Origin: Paraflavisolibacter caeni
GTDB taxonomy: Bacteria > Bacteroidota > Bacteroidia > Chitinophagales > Chitinophagaceae
NCBI RefSeq assembly: GCF_025628885.1
Contig: NZ_JAOTIF010000005.1
Coordinates: 186,001 to 250,000, forward strand
Length of the DNA: 64,000 nt
Direction: 5' to 3'
In this document: positions 46,597-55,572 of the stretch, one piece after another
Position numbering within the stretch: the stretch's first letter is position 1
How the letters are laid out: each line of letters begins with the position of its first letter
Translations under genes and position numbers: made by a program
Notes under the pieces: generated by a model
Databases searched by the model: none
What the model saw: the letters and a program-made list of their open reading frames with translations, nothing else
Told to the model about the DNA's origin: nothing

Positions 46597-48069
46597 ATGC
46601 TGGCACTAAAAAATTACATTAACGGGAAATGGGTAGAAAGTGTTTGTTCAGAGACAACAGATGTACTTAACCCAGCTACGGCGGAAGTATTAGCAAAAGT
46701 CCCTTTTGGTCCTTCTACAGCCCGGGATATAGACGATGCGGCTCTTGCAGCACATGAAGCCTATTTGCAATGGAAAGATGTTCCTGTATTGAAGCGTATT
46801 CAACCATTGTTCAAGCTCAAGCAATTATTGGAAGAAAATCGTGAAGAACTAGCCAGAATTATTACCATGGAATGTGGCAAAACGCTGGCAGAGTCGAATG
46901 GGGAACTACAAAGATCCATTGAAAACGTAGAAGTGGCCACAGGAGCTCCTATGCAGTTACAAAGCGAATTCCTGGAAAATATCGCAAATGGTATCGATGA
47001 ATATATGATCAGGCAGGCTGTAGGCGTGACTGCCTGTATTGCGCCTTTTAATTTTCCAGCCATGATCTCTTTCTGGTTTTTGCCCTATGCGATTGCATGT
47101 GGCAACAGCATGATCATAAAGCCTTCAGAAAAAGTGCCTTTGACCATGATGAAAATATTCGAGTTGATTGATCAGTTGGATCTCCCCCCCGGGCTTATCA
47201 ATTTAGTACATGGAGGCAAGCATTCAGTAGATGCCATATTGGATCATCCGAAAATCAACACGATCAGTTTCGTTGGAAGCACGCAGGTAGCCAGGTATAT
47301 CTATTCACGCGGGACTGCAAATGGAAAGAGGGTGCAGGCACAAGGAGGCGCGAAGAACCCGGTTGTAGTATTGCCAGATGCCGATATTGAAATGACATCG
47401 CAGATTATTACGGATAGCGTTTATGGTTGTGCGGGGCAACGTTGCCTGGCAGCTTCTGTGGTTATCACTGTAGATAATAATTCTAAAATCAAAGAGTCCT
47501 TATATGAATCAGCCAAAGCAAGAGCAGTAGGTTATGGGTTACATAAAGGAGTCGATATGGGGCCAGTCATTAGTAAAGAAAGCAAACACCGGATTGAAAC
47601 CCTGATTGAGAAAGGCGTGCATGAAGGAGGATCTGTTTTATTGGACGGAAGGAAACCCAATATCAAAGATTACGAACAAGGCAACTTTATTACCCCCACG
47701 ATCCTTGAAGATATCCCTGTACATGGTGAATTAATCAAAACAGAAATCTTTGGACCGGTTATGAGCCTGCTTCACATGAAAACGGTAGAAGATGCACTTG
47801 CTTTTATTAATGCCGGCACCTATGGTAATATGGCCTGCGTATTCACGAATAGTGGCTCAAGTGCCAGAAAGTTCAGAAATGAAGCAATGGCAGGAAATGT
47901 AGGCATCAACATAGGTATTGCAGCGCCCATGGCACAATTCCCTTTTAGTGGCTGGAAAGAAAGCTTTTTTGGAGACCTGCATGGCCAGGGGAAACATGCA
48001 TTTGAATTTTTTACACAAACAAAAGTCGTAGTTGAACGCTGGCCAAAAGAATGGTCCAGGAAATTTTAA
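46597..48069 (+). CDS. iolA: CoA-acylating methylmalonate/malonate-semialdehyde dehydrogenase
   Basis: 490 residues of the aldehyde dehydrogenase superfamily of the MmsA/IolA branch: YINGKWVES start, [59 protein letters not shown], and catalytic Cys283 in [11 protein letters not shown], which is the MmsA form of the motif. It oxidises malonate semialdehyde, made by IolJ, to acetyl-CoA and CO2 with NAD, and can also serve valine catabolism through methylmalonate semialdehyde. Position inside the iol cluster makes the inositol role primary. The gene is also called mmsA. Confidence 0.92.
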   Translation: MLALKNYINGKWVESVCSETTDVLNPATAEVLAKVPFGPSTARDIDDAALAAHEAYLQWKDVPVLKRIQPLFKLKQLLEENREELARIITMECGKTLAESNGELQRSIENVEVATGAPMQLQSEFLENIANGIDEYMIRQAVGVTACIAPFNFPAMISFWFLPYAIACGNSMIIKPSEKVPLTMMKIFELIDQLDLPPGLINLVHGGKHSVDAILDHPKINTISFVGSTQVARYIYSRGTANGKRVQAQGGAKNPVVVLPDADIEMTSQIITDSVYGCAGQRCLAASVVITVDNNSKIKESLYESAKARAVGYGLHKGVDMGPVISKESKHRIETLIEKGVHEGGSVLLDGRKPNIKDYEQGNFITPTILEDIPVHGELIKTEIFGPVMSLLHMKTVEDALAFINAGTYGNMACVFTNSGSSARKFRNEAMAGNVGINIGIAAPMAQFPFSGWKESFFGDLHGQGKHAFEFFTQTKVVVERWPKEWSRKF

Positions 48070-48080
48070 ACTTACAACAT

Positions 48081-48980
48081 ATGAAAATAGCCAATGCACC
48101 TTGTTCCTGGGGCGTCCTTGAGTTTGAGCTGGATGGTCCTGCCCTGGGATATGAACAAGTACTCAATGAGATTGCCGAAACGGGATATAAAGGGACAGAG
48201 TTGGGCGACTGGGGCTTTATGCCAACAGAGCCCAAAGCTTTAAGAACTGAAATAGGGAAAAGAGGCCTTTGTTTATTAGGCGCCTTTGTACCAGTTTCAT
48301 TATCGCAGGAAAAAGAACATGATCAAGGTATCATGGAAGCCTTAAAAGTGGCTGGTCTAATGTATGAGGCTGGTTATAAAGATGCATTTATTGTACTGGC
48401 CGATAATAATGGAACTGTCGCATACCGCACTAAAAATGCAGGCCGTATCAATGGCGAGGGCGGCCTTACCAAAGACGAAATGAACATCTTTGCTTCAGGA
48501 GTTGAAAAAATAGCAAAGGCAGTTAAGGAAAAGTATGGCATGAGGACAGTCTTTCATCATCATGCGGCAGGATATATAGAAACACCGGCTGAAATAGAAA
48601 GCCTGTTGCAGCTGACAGACCCAGACCTGGTAGGATTATGTTTCGATACGGGACATTTTCAATTTGGAGGAGGTGCAGACCCACTAGATTTCCTGAACAA
48701 GCATTGGCAACGAATCTGGCATGTACACTTTAAAGACCATTCTGACCAAGTAAAAGGTTTGTCAGCCAGGAACAATTGGGATTATTTTGAATCTGTAAAG
48801 CATGGAATTTTTTGCGAACTGGGAAAAGGAAATGTTGATTTTAAGGCTATCAAGAAATTTTTGGAGGAACAAAATTATGATGGCTGGATTGTGGTGGAAC
48901 AGGATGTGTTACCAGGCATGGGTAATCCAAAGCAATGTGCAGAAAACAACAGGATGTACCTGCAAACAATAGGTTTATAA
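48081..48980 (+). CDS. iolE: myo-inosose-2 dehydratase
   Basis: The ATG at 48081 (MKIANAPCSWGVLEFE) is chosen; the frame is open to 48051 but that start lies inside the iolA gene and precedes the family's natural beginning. The 299-residue TIM-barrel (xylose-isomerase-like) protein contains GYKGTELGDWGFMP, HHHAAGYIETPAEIESLL, GLCFDTGHFQFGGGADPLDFL, WHVHFKDHSD and WIVVEQDVLPG, which provide the metal ligands. It removes water from scyllo-inosose to give the trihydroxycyclohexanedione used by IolD. Confidence 0.93.
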   Translation: MKIANAPCSWGVLEFELDGPALGYEQVLNEIAETGYKGTELGDWGFMPTEPKALRTEIGKRGLCLLGAFVPVSLSQEKEHDQGIMEALKVAGLMYEAGYKDAFIVLADNNGTVAYRTKNAGRINGEGGLTKDEMNIFASGVEKIAKAVKEKYGMRTVFHHHAAGYIETPAEIESLLQLTDPDLVGLCFDTGHFQFGGGADPLDFLNKHWQRIWHVHFKDHSDQVKGLSARNNWDYFESVKHGIFCELGKGNVDFKAIKKFLEEQNYDGWIVVEQDVLPGMGNPKQCAENNRMYLQTIGL

Positions 48981-49005
48981 CTTAATTATTCTTAAAAAAA
49001 TTAGT

Positions 49006-50070
49006 ATGAAGCAAATCAATTTAGCGCTTTTAGGAATGGGGCGTATTGGTAAAATTCATTTTAATAATATTCAACAACATTTTCCTCATGCAAAAATAGT
49101 TACTGTTGGGGACCCCCAGATCGACGAGACATCTTTTAAAAAACAATATGGTGATGTTTTCATTTCAAACGATCCAAATGAAGTAATAGAACGGGCAGAT
49201 GTAGATGCGGTATTAATTTGTACACCCACAAGTTCTCATGCTGACCTGATTCAAAAAGCAATCCTTAATGGCAAGCATGTATTCTGTGAGAAACCTATGG
49301 ATCTTTCCCTTGAGAAAACAGCAGCATTATCTGCAATGGCTGCAGATATGGGCATCAAATTAATGCTAGGTTTTAACCGGCGTTTTGATCCTGATTTCAT
49401 GGAAGCACGCAAGGCAATTATGGAAGGGAAAATAGGAAATGTTCAAATTGTAAAGATCACGAGCAGGGACCCGGGCTTACCTCCTATCGATTATATCAAA
49501 AACTCTGGCGGATTGTTCCTGGATATGGCCATTCATGATTTCGATATGGCAAGGTATATCATGGGTAAAGAAGTGGTAGAAGTATATGCAAGAGGGTTGG
49601 TTTTGGTAGACCAGGCAGTTGGTGAAGCGGGAGATATTGATACAGCTTTAACTACGTTGATTTTTGAAGATGGCACTTATGCTGTCATTGATAACAGCCG
49701 AAAAGCTGTATATGGCTATGATCAGCGATTGGAAATATTTGGCAGTGGCGGGATGATACAGGTAGAGAATAGCCTTCACAACAGAAACATTATCTTCAAC
49801 GAAAAAGGTATACACCAGGCACTGCCTCTTGACTTTTTTATGGACCGCTATACAAAGTCATATTTAAAAGAAATGGAATTGTTTATTGATGCATTGCTGA
49901 ATGATACACCAATGCCTGTGGGCGGATATGATGGCTACCAGGCCACAAGGATCGCCATTGCAACCAGGAAGTCTATGGAAGAAGGCAGAAGTGTCAGGTT
50001 ATCTGAAATCACTATCAAGCTCAAAACCAGCTTAAACAGCATGCAACTTAATGAACAGACATCTATTTGA
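49006..50070 (+). CDS. iolG: myo-inositol 2-dehydrogenase (Gfo/Idh/MocA family)
   Basis: 354 residues. The Rossmann part has LLGMGRIGKIHFNNIQ, DAVLICTPTSSHADLIQKAI and the catalytic Lys96 in FCEKPMDLS; the second domain has the typical LMLGFNRRFDPDFMEARKAI, SGGLFLDMAIHDFDMARYIMG and YGYDQRLEIFGSGGMI. The D-x-x-x-H pair (Asp-Met-Ala-Ile-His) fits inositol 2-dehydrogenases. The enzyme oxidises inositol with NAD to inosose, the entry step. It is the last catabolic gene before the transporter, separated from it by 64 bases that contain a palindrome. Confidence 0.9.
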   Translation: MKQINLALLGMGRIGKIHFNNIQQHFPHAKIVTVGDPQIDETSFKKQYGDVFISNDPNEVIERADVDAVLICTPTSSHADLIQKAILNGKHVFCEKPMDLSLEKTAALSAMAADMGIKLMLGFNRRFDPDFMEARKAIMEGKIGNVQIVKITSRDPGLPPIDYIKNSGGLFLDMAIHDFDMARYIMGKEVVEVYARGLVLVDQAVGEAGDIDTALTTLIFEDGTYAVIDNSRKAVYGYDQRLEIFGSGGMIQVENSLHNRNIIFNEKGIHQALPLDFFMDRYTKSYLKEMELFIDALLNDTPMPVGGYDGYQATRIAIATRKSMEEGRSVRLSEITIKLKTSLNSMQLNEQTSI

Positions 50071-50094
50071 TATTTACAAAGAAGAAAATAAATT

Positions 50095-50106
50095 TTGAAC
50101 GTTCAA
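50095..50106. promoter_or_regulatory. LacI-type palindrome between iolG and the symporter gene
   Basis: A perfect 12-base palindrome TTGAACGTTCAA with central CG. Its half-site is the CTTGAACG seen at 32259-32266 (reading CTTGAACGTT on the complementary strand here), inside the operator pair in front of the SusC gene. It lies 29 bases before the symporter start codon. Confidence 0.55.
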
Positions 50107-50134
50107 GCTTATTGCTGAATTAAAACCATCGATA

Positions 50135-51766
50135 ATGAATAGATTGCAAGCCGCTGATTATATAGTTTTCTTTATTTATTTTATTGTAGTCGCTGCTTAT
50201 GGATATTATATCTACCATAAGAAAAAATCGGCGACCACAGATTCCAAAGACTTTTTCCTTGCTGAAGGTTCTCTTACATGGTGGGCTATCGGGGCATCTC
50301 TAATTGCTTCAAACATATCTGCCGAACATTTTATTGGAATGAGCGGATCTGGCTTTGCATTGGGCCTTGCGATTTCCACTTATGAATGGATGGCAGCAGC
50401 AACATTAATCATTGTAGCTGTATTTATTATTCCCCTTTATTTGAAGAACAGGATTTTTACAATGCCTCAATTCCTATCTAAGCGTTATAATGATAAGGTA
50501 AGTACTGTAATGGCCGTGTTCTGGTTGTTGGTTTATGTATTTATCAATCTTACTTCTATCATTTATCTAGGCTCCCTGGCCATATCTTCCATTTCAGGTA
50601 TTTCATTTGAATGGTGTATCGTTGGATTAAGCCTGTTTTCCCTAATTGTTACATTAGGAGGCATGAAAGTGATAGGGTATACAGATGTAATCCAGGTATT
50701 GGTTTTATTAATTGGCGGGCTGATCACGACTTACCTTGCTCTTTCCTTATTATCAGAACAATTTGGATATGGTAAAGACATCATGAAGGGCCTTTCTATA
50801 TTGAGAAAAGAAGCGCCGACACATTTTCATATGATATTTGACTCTACCAATCCACACTATAAAGAGCTGCCAGGGATGTCTGTTCTGATCGGAGGCATGC
50901 TGATCAACAACCTAGCCTATTGGGGATGTAACCAATATATTGTCCAACGCACTTTAGGAGCCGATCTGGTTACGGCTCGAAAGGGGATACTATTTGCAGC
51001 TTTTTTAAAGCTATTGATACCAGTCATTGCAGTATTGCCTGGCATCACCATGTATGTTTTGCATAAAAATGGCTTATTCCAACACGAAATGCTTGATGGA
51101 TCAGGCATCATTAAACCAGACCATGCTTACCCAACGCTCATGAACCTGTTGCCAGCCGGGTTAAAAGGCATTGCCTTTGCTGCACTCACAGCCGCGATTG
51201 TAGCTTCATTGGCTGGTAAAGCGAATAGTATTTCAACAATTTTTTCTTTGGATATCTATCATAAGTATTTTGATAAAAATGCCTCGGAAAAGAAGTTGGT
51301 TATAGTGGGCAGAGGCGCTGTTATTGTAGCGTTGCTGGTAGCAGCCCTGGTAACTCCTGCTTTAAAATCTTTAGACCAGGCCTATCAATTTATACAAGAA
51401 TATGTGGGATTTATTTCTCCAGGCGTGCTGGCAATATTCCTTCTAGGACTGTATTGGAAAAAGACTACAGCCAATGCAGCCATGGCCGGAGCCTTGCTTA
51501 CCATTCCAATCTCAACAATATTGAAGTTTTTACCTGCGTGGACCAATGGTGTTTTCCCTGACTATCCTTTTCTAGACAGGATGACAATTACTTTTGTATT
51601 ATTGGTAGTGATCATGGTTATCATGAGCCTATGGCACACAGAAAATAAACAGGAAAGAAGCATTATTCAAATTGATCAGACCTGGTTCAGAGTAAATCCG
51701 GGCTTTATATATGCCTCCATATTAATATGCGGCATACTTACTGCATTATACACCGTGTTTTGGTAG
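50135..51766 (+). CDS. Sodium/solute symporter (SSS family), probable inositol transporter
   Basis: 543 residues with about 13-14 hydrophobic helices. SSS/SLC5 features include the N-terminal ADYIVFFIYFIVVAAYGYYIY, the loop DFFLAEGSLTWWAIGASLIASNISAEHFIGMSGSGFALG with the sodium-site Ser/Ala-Asn region, NRIFTMPQFLSKRYN, and IAFAALTAAIVASLAGKANSISTIFSLDIY in the eighth-helix region. Homologues include mammalian sodium/myo-inositol cotransporters and bacterial sugar symporters. Being inside the iol operon it most likely brings free inositol across the inner membrane; GH105-released inositol in the periplasm would be its substrate (inference). Confidence 0.88.
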   Translation: MNRLQAADYIVFFIYFIVVAAYGYYIYHKKKSATTDSKDFFLAEGSLTWWAIGASLIASNISAEHFIGMSGSGFALGLAISTYEWMAAATLIIVAVFIIPLYLKNRIFTMPQFLSKRYNDKVSTVMAVFWLLVYVFINLTSIIYLGSLAISSISGISFEWCIVGLSLFSLIVTLGGMKVIGYTDVIQVLVLLIGGLITTYLALSLLSEQFGYGKDIMKGLSILRKEAPTHFHMIFDSTNPHYKELPGMSVLIGGMLINNLAYWGCNQYIVQRTLGADLVTARKGILFAAFLKLLIPVIAVLPGITMYVLHKNGLFQHEMLDGSGIIKPDHAYPTLMNLLPAGLKGIAFAALTAAIVASLAGKANSISTIFSLDIYHKYFDKNASEKKLVIVGRGAVIVALLVAALVTPALKSLDQAYQFIQEYVGFISPGVLAIFLLGLYWKKTTANAAMAGALLTIPISTILKFLPAWTNGVFPDYPFLDRMTITFVLLVVIMVIMSLWHTENKQERSIIQIDQTWFRVNPGFIYASILICGILTALYTVFW

Positions 51767-51869
51767 TTATTTTGTTATAAATAAATATAATGCGATATTA
51801 TTTTGTTCTTAAGGCAGAAAAATTACCTGATGTAGCGTTCCTTGAAAACATACAATTGTTTAAATATAT

Positions 51870-51877
51870 TAGTTTTG
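51870..51877 (+). promoter_or_regulatory. Possible -7 element for the LacI-family regulator gene
   Basis: TAGTTTTG fits the Bacteroidota TAnnTTTG element, 46 bases before the start codon, in a 157-base gap after the symporter gene. The nearest usable TTG (51842-51844) is 25 bases upstream, longer than usual, so the match is weak. Confidence 0.35.
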
Positions 51878-51923
51878 CTTGTATTTTTAAAAGCCAGGAA
51901 ATAACGATTTATTCAATTTAGAT

Positions 51924-52946
51924 ATGAAAAAGGTTTCTATTAAAGACATTGCGAAAGAAGCGGGAGTATCTTTTTCAACTGTATCAATCGTTTTAAACGG
52001 ACAGGGCAAGGAACGCAAGATCAGCGATAAGATGATCACAGAAATTTTTAAAGTGGCAGATCAATTGAACTACCGTCCGAATCAATTTGCTAAAAGCTTA
52101 CGTACAGGCAAAACCTTTACATTAGGATTGATCGTAGATGATATATCGAACTATTTCTTCGGACACCTGGCGAAATTTGTAGAAGAGGAAGCAGATAAGT
52201 TTGGGTATACGGTTATGTTTTGCAACAGTGAAAATAATGAGGGCAAGGCAAGAAACGTTTTAGGTACACTACTGGATAAGCAAATGGATGGATATATTAT
52301 CGCCCCCACATCTGGTATGGTCAACGAAATAGAAAACTTAGTTCGGGAAAAGAAACCAATTGTTTTAATAGACCGTTATTTCCAAAATGTACCGAGTAGT
52401 TATGTAACGATCGATAACTACAAAGGAGCTTATGATAGCGTTGACTATTTGATCAGGCAGGGGTATCAAAAAATTGCTCTTGTAACGAATGAGACAGATC
52501 AAATACAAATCCTTGATCGTGTTGAAGGGTATAAAGCTGCTTTAAGAAAACATAAGATATCTTTTTTACCAGAGTTGGTAAAAAAGATATCTTTCAAAAA
52601 TACGGAGCAAAAAACGATCAAGGAACTGGAAACATTCATAAAAGCACAGCCAGCTATAGATGCTATTTTGTTTACATCCAATAACCTGGGAATTCCAGGA
52701 CTTCAAAGTCTCAGGAATTTAAATATTAAAATCGCAACTGATATTGGCGTGATCTGTTTTGATGATCATGATCTTTTTCGTTTAGCATTTCCTGGGATCA
52801 CAGTAGTATCACAACCTATCAAAACTATTAGTAAAAAGGTTGTCAAACTTCTTTTGGACCAGATCGACGGTAATGTTTCAAAGGATCATCAAATTGTTTT
52901 ACCTCCCAACCTTATCATCCGGGATTCCACTCCTTTGCGTTCTTGA
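51924..52946 (+). CDS. LacI-family transcriptional regulator
   Basis: 340 residues. The N-terminal helix-turn-helix and hinge are complete: VSIKDIAKEAGVSFSTVSIVLNG, then LNYRPNQFAKSLRTGKTFTLGLIV. The periplasmic-binding-protein-like effector domain follows with DDISNYFFGHLAKFVEEEA, PIVLIDRYF, YVTIDNYKGAYDSVDYLI, IGVICFDDHDLFRLAFPGITVV and a closing RDSTPLR. LacI-family hinge helices insert at a central CG, as in the palindromes at 32245-32260 and 50095-50106, so this protein is the natural candidate to repress the whole SusCD-iol block, relieved by inositol or a catabolite. Codons about 211-223 encode an 18-base perfect hairpin (see 52554-52593). Confidence 0.9.
   Translation: MKKVSIKDIAKEAGVSFSTVSIVLNGQGKERKISDKMITEIFKVADQLNYRPNQFAKSLRTGKTFTLGLIVDDISNYFFGHLAKFVEEEADKFGYTVMFCNSENNEGKARNVLGTLLDKQMDGYIIAPTSGMVNEIENLVREKKPIVLIDRYFQNVPSSYVTIDNYKGAYDSVDYLIRQGYQKIALVTNETDQIQILDRVEGYKAALRKHKISFLPELVKKISFKNTEQKTIKELETFIKAQPAIDAILFTSNNLGIPGLQSLRNLNIKIATDIGVICFDDHDLFRLAFPGITVVSQPIKTISKKVVKLLLDQIDGNVSKDHQIVLPPNLIIRDSTPLRS
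52554..52593 (+). other. 18-bp perfect inverted repeat inside the LacI-family gene
   Basis: The arm AAGATATCTTTTTTACCA (52554-52571), a four-base loop GAGT and the exact complementary arm (52576-52593) lie in the coding region and encode the near-repeat KISFLPELVKKISF. The stem is AT-rich but long and perfect. Confidence 0.8.
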
Positions 52947-53070
52947 ATTATTACCACTTCCTAGATTGAATTCAAATTAAAAAACTTAACAAACCAGATC
53001 ATAAACAATTGTTTCCAAAAACGGAAGTTTTAAAGTAAAGGCTTTCTCATACAGGAACCTTCCGTTGTCA

Positions 53071-53104
53071 CGAATCATCGAGGATGGATCACCTCAATGA
53101 TTCG
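53071..53104. terminator. Hairpin at the convergent end of the LacI and Kelch genes
   Basis: Thirteen-base arms (CGAATCATCGAGG and CCTCAATGATTCG, one mismatch) around an 8-base loop. The stop codon of the minus-strand Kelch gene (53094-53096) is in the right arm. No strong U-run follows, so termination strength is uncertain. Confidence 0.5.
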
Positions 53105-55190
53105 TTACCATTAGTTTAGTAGACGCCTGTTCGTTCCCCTGCCTTACAAAAATTACATAAACTCCGGCAGGTAAATCCTGAACAGAAAAATCAACCTGAC
53201 CTGTACTTACATTTCTAACCGAAAATGTTTTATAAACGCCTCCCGTTGTATTTGCTATTTTGATCTCAACCGGCGCGTGGGAAAATCCCTGTAAAGTCAA
53301 TTTAGCCAGTCCGGAAGCCGGATTAGGAGCAATAAAAGCTTTAAAGCCTGTAGTTAGGGCTGTTTCTGAATGATCCTGAGCCTGTATCGATGTAAGGTTT
53401 GCATTGGAAGTCACATCTGACCATACCAGGTGGTCGATGTTTGCTCCGCTTGAACCGATTGCTGTCAATCTTACTTTATTAACTCCATCCATTAAGTTTG
53501 CCGTTATATTCACTGTTGACCAATTGTTCCATGCGCCTGTAGGAGGAAATGCCAATGCAGAAGCAATGACCTTGCGATTTACTTCTAATTTTAATGCTCG
53601 ATTACCAGTTGAACCATTAGCATAACGGAATTGCAATGAAACAGCGCCTGCACCAGGTTTATTTACAGTCCATTCAATATAGTCCCCGGAGTTATTGATA
53701 TAATCACCAAAACCTGTTCCCGTATAACCTGGATGGTTAGACGCAACCACCACTTTATTCAGAAAGGCATTTTCAGCTTCCAGCGTGTTTGGCGAGAGTA
53801 TGGTTAAATTGACACAGTATTGTGCGGCAGTATAACTGGCGCCGTTTTCTGTGCCTGTTGCCGTAATGGTGCCCCGGTACGTACCGGGAGCCAATCCCTC
53901 TGTATTGACTGCTGCTTCCATATCTACTGCATTTTGTATGGCTGTCCCTGTAGCATTTTTTGTCACCGCCAACCAGTTTGCATCAGACGATGTTGTATAT
54001 TCTTTACTGCCATCAATGGTAAAAAGCAAGGCTTTTGTTTTTACCAAACTTCCTGTAGGCAGCTGCAGATTCTCACATTCCGGAAGAAAACCCAACTTAT
54101 AAACAGGAGTTCGAGACAACGTTCTTGAATAAGTAACTTTACTGGGATTATTGTAGCGAGGCTGGCCACCATGAGAGATGACGAATGTGTTATCAATTAC
54201 TTTTGCTGATAAAGTTTCAAACACTTTGGGAAGGGTTAAACTCGTGTCATCTTTCCAGGCCCCGACACCATTGTTTGCAGCGGGATTAAAAATAGTGACT
54301 TTGTTCGTACTTGCTCCATTTGTTGCCTGACCACCTACGACATATATTTTTCCATCAATTGCGAATGTACTGCCTTCAGTATGAGAACGAGGCGTAGGTA
54401 ATGATGGCAACGCAGTCCAGGTATTCGTTACGGGATTGTAAACATGCGAATACTGCTTGTCCTGGCCGCCCCCGCAATCATGTCCAAATTGTCCTCCTAT
54501 TGCATAAATTTTGCCTCCAAGTACAACCGTACTTAAATGATTTCTTTTGACGGGCATCGGCGCAGACTCATTTTTCCAAGGAGCAGGCTGCGATGGATTA
54601 GCCGACCAGTCGTCTACATTCAGGGTCAGATGATATTTCTGTTGATCCCCTGTTCCTAATGTAGCATCGTTACAGGCCGTAATGATGAATCCGCCAAAGA
54701 TATGAAGCGTTCTGCCTAAAAATGCAGCCCCTCCTGCAGCCCAAAGTATTGGGTTGCCGGTAGCTGGATCGATTAATTGCGGGCCAGGAGACCAGGAATT
54801 AGCAGTGATGTTATAAATCCAAATTTCGCTGGTAAGAGGTCCGGGATGTTTTCCTACACGACCACCGATATGCCAGACATTGTCATCGATCAGTGCTGCT
54901 GCGGCGTGCGTGACTGCTTTACCAGGCGGCACAGAATCGAGCAAAGTCCAGGTATTTGATAACGGATCAAATACTTCAGCGCTGGGCTCCACAATACTTT
55001 GCGCAGAATCACGGAAGCCGAAAAAAGCATATACCTTACCGTTGTAAACAACCGAAGTAACTTCCGATCGTGGTTTCCATCCATTAGGCTGGCTTTGCCA
55101 TTGGGCAAAGGAAGGTGCTGAAACCAGGATTAAAGAAATGAAAACATAAAGGTGGTTTGATGGCTTTTTAGGAGTAAAGGGGTTTTTCAT
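53094..55190 (-). CDS. Secreted Kelch-propeller protein with CBM6-like domain and type IX sorting tail
   Basis: 698 residues with a signal peptide (to PSFAQ). Residues about 40-370 contain at least six Kelch units, for example SVVYNGKVYAFFGF, AALIDDNVWHIGGR, AAFLGRTLHIFGGF, TVVLGGKIYAIGGQFG and FAIDGKIYVVGGQA, folding as a beta-propeller. An Ig-like linker follows (SSDANWLAVTKNATG; YRGTITATGTENG), then a CBM6-like carbohydrate-binding module at about 475-600 (LEAENAFLNKVVV, GFGDYINNSGDYIEWTVNKPGAG, LEVNRKVI, DHLVWSD), and a C-terminal type IX secretion sorting domain (FIAPNPASGLAKLTLQG ... DLPAGVYVIFVRQ). No copper-radical motif of galactose oxidases is evident, so it may be a binding protein. 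It is convergent with the LacI gene. Confidence 0.82.
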   Translation of the reverse strand: MKNPFTPKKPSNHLYVFISLILVSAPSFAQWQSQPNGWKPRSEVTSVVYNGKVYAFFGFRDSAQSIVEPSAEVFDPLSNTWTLLDSVPPGKAVTHAAAALIDDNVWHIGGRVGKHPGPLTSEIWIYNITANSWSPGPQLIDPATGNPILWAAGGAAFLGRTLHIFGGFIITACNDATLGTGDQQKYHLTLNVDDWSANPSQPAPWKNESAPMPVKRNHLSTVVLGGKIYAIGGQFGHDCGGGQDKQYSHVYNPVTNTWTALPSLPTPRSHTEGSTFAIDGKIYVVGGQATNGASTNKVTIFNPAANNGVGAWKDDTSLTLPKVFETLSAKVIDNTFVISHGGQPRYNNPSKVTYSRTLSRTPVYKLGFLPECENLQLPTGSLVKTKALLFTIDGSKEYTTSSDANWLAVTKNATGTAIQNAVDMEAAVNTEGLAPGTYRGTITATGTENGASYTAAQYCVNLTILSPNTLEAENAFLNKVVVASNHPGYTGTGFGDYINNSGDYIEWTVNKPGAGAVSLQFRYANGSTGNRALKLEVNRKVIASALAFPPTGAWNNWSTVNITANLMDGVNKVRLTAIGSSGANIDHLVWSDVTSNANLTSIQAQDHSETALTTGFKAFIAPNPASGLAKLTLQGFSHAPVEIKIANTTGGVYKTFSVRNVSTGQVDFSVQDLPAGVYVIFVRQGNEQASTKLMVTNH

Positions 55191-55572
55191 ACAAACGCAC
55201 TTAATCTGTTAGATAAAATCCAGCTTACTGCATGGTACCACCATTTTTCTCCTCTTCTTTGATCAGGAAGAAGTACAATGATGGCATATAACGAGCAAGT
55301 ATCTAAGTTATCTTATAATGGCACTAACCCTACAGAAGTCAATTAACAGGAGTTTCAATAACAAACTTTGCACCTATTTTAGCGTTTATGCCTTATGTTT
55401 TGAATGCCAGCATTTTATTAATTTTATTTAAATCATTTGCAGTGTTTATTGTTGTGCTTCCCCTGTATAAAAAAATTCTCAGTTTGCATTCAGCAGTATC
55501 CTAATAGCGAATAGTAAAGCAGAGGTTTTTTTACGGGATATAAATAGTATTTTCGACACCACACTCTTAATT
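55191..55572. other. Divergent intergenic region between Kelch and histidine-kinase genes
   Basis: About 380 bases carrying the promoters of two divergent genes. TATTTTCG near 55548, 25 bases before the kinase start, is a loose match to a -7 element. I see no repeat, RNA gene or further coding sequence. Confidence 0.4.

Noticed and set aside
53094-55190. Galactose oxidase
   Set aside because: Kelch propeller is shared, but the Tyr-Cys and copper-ligand motifs were not seen.
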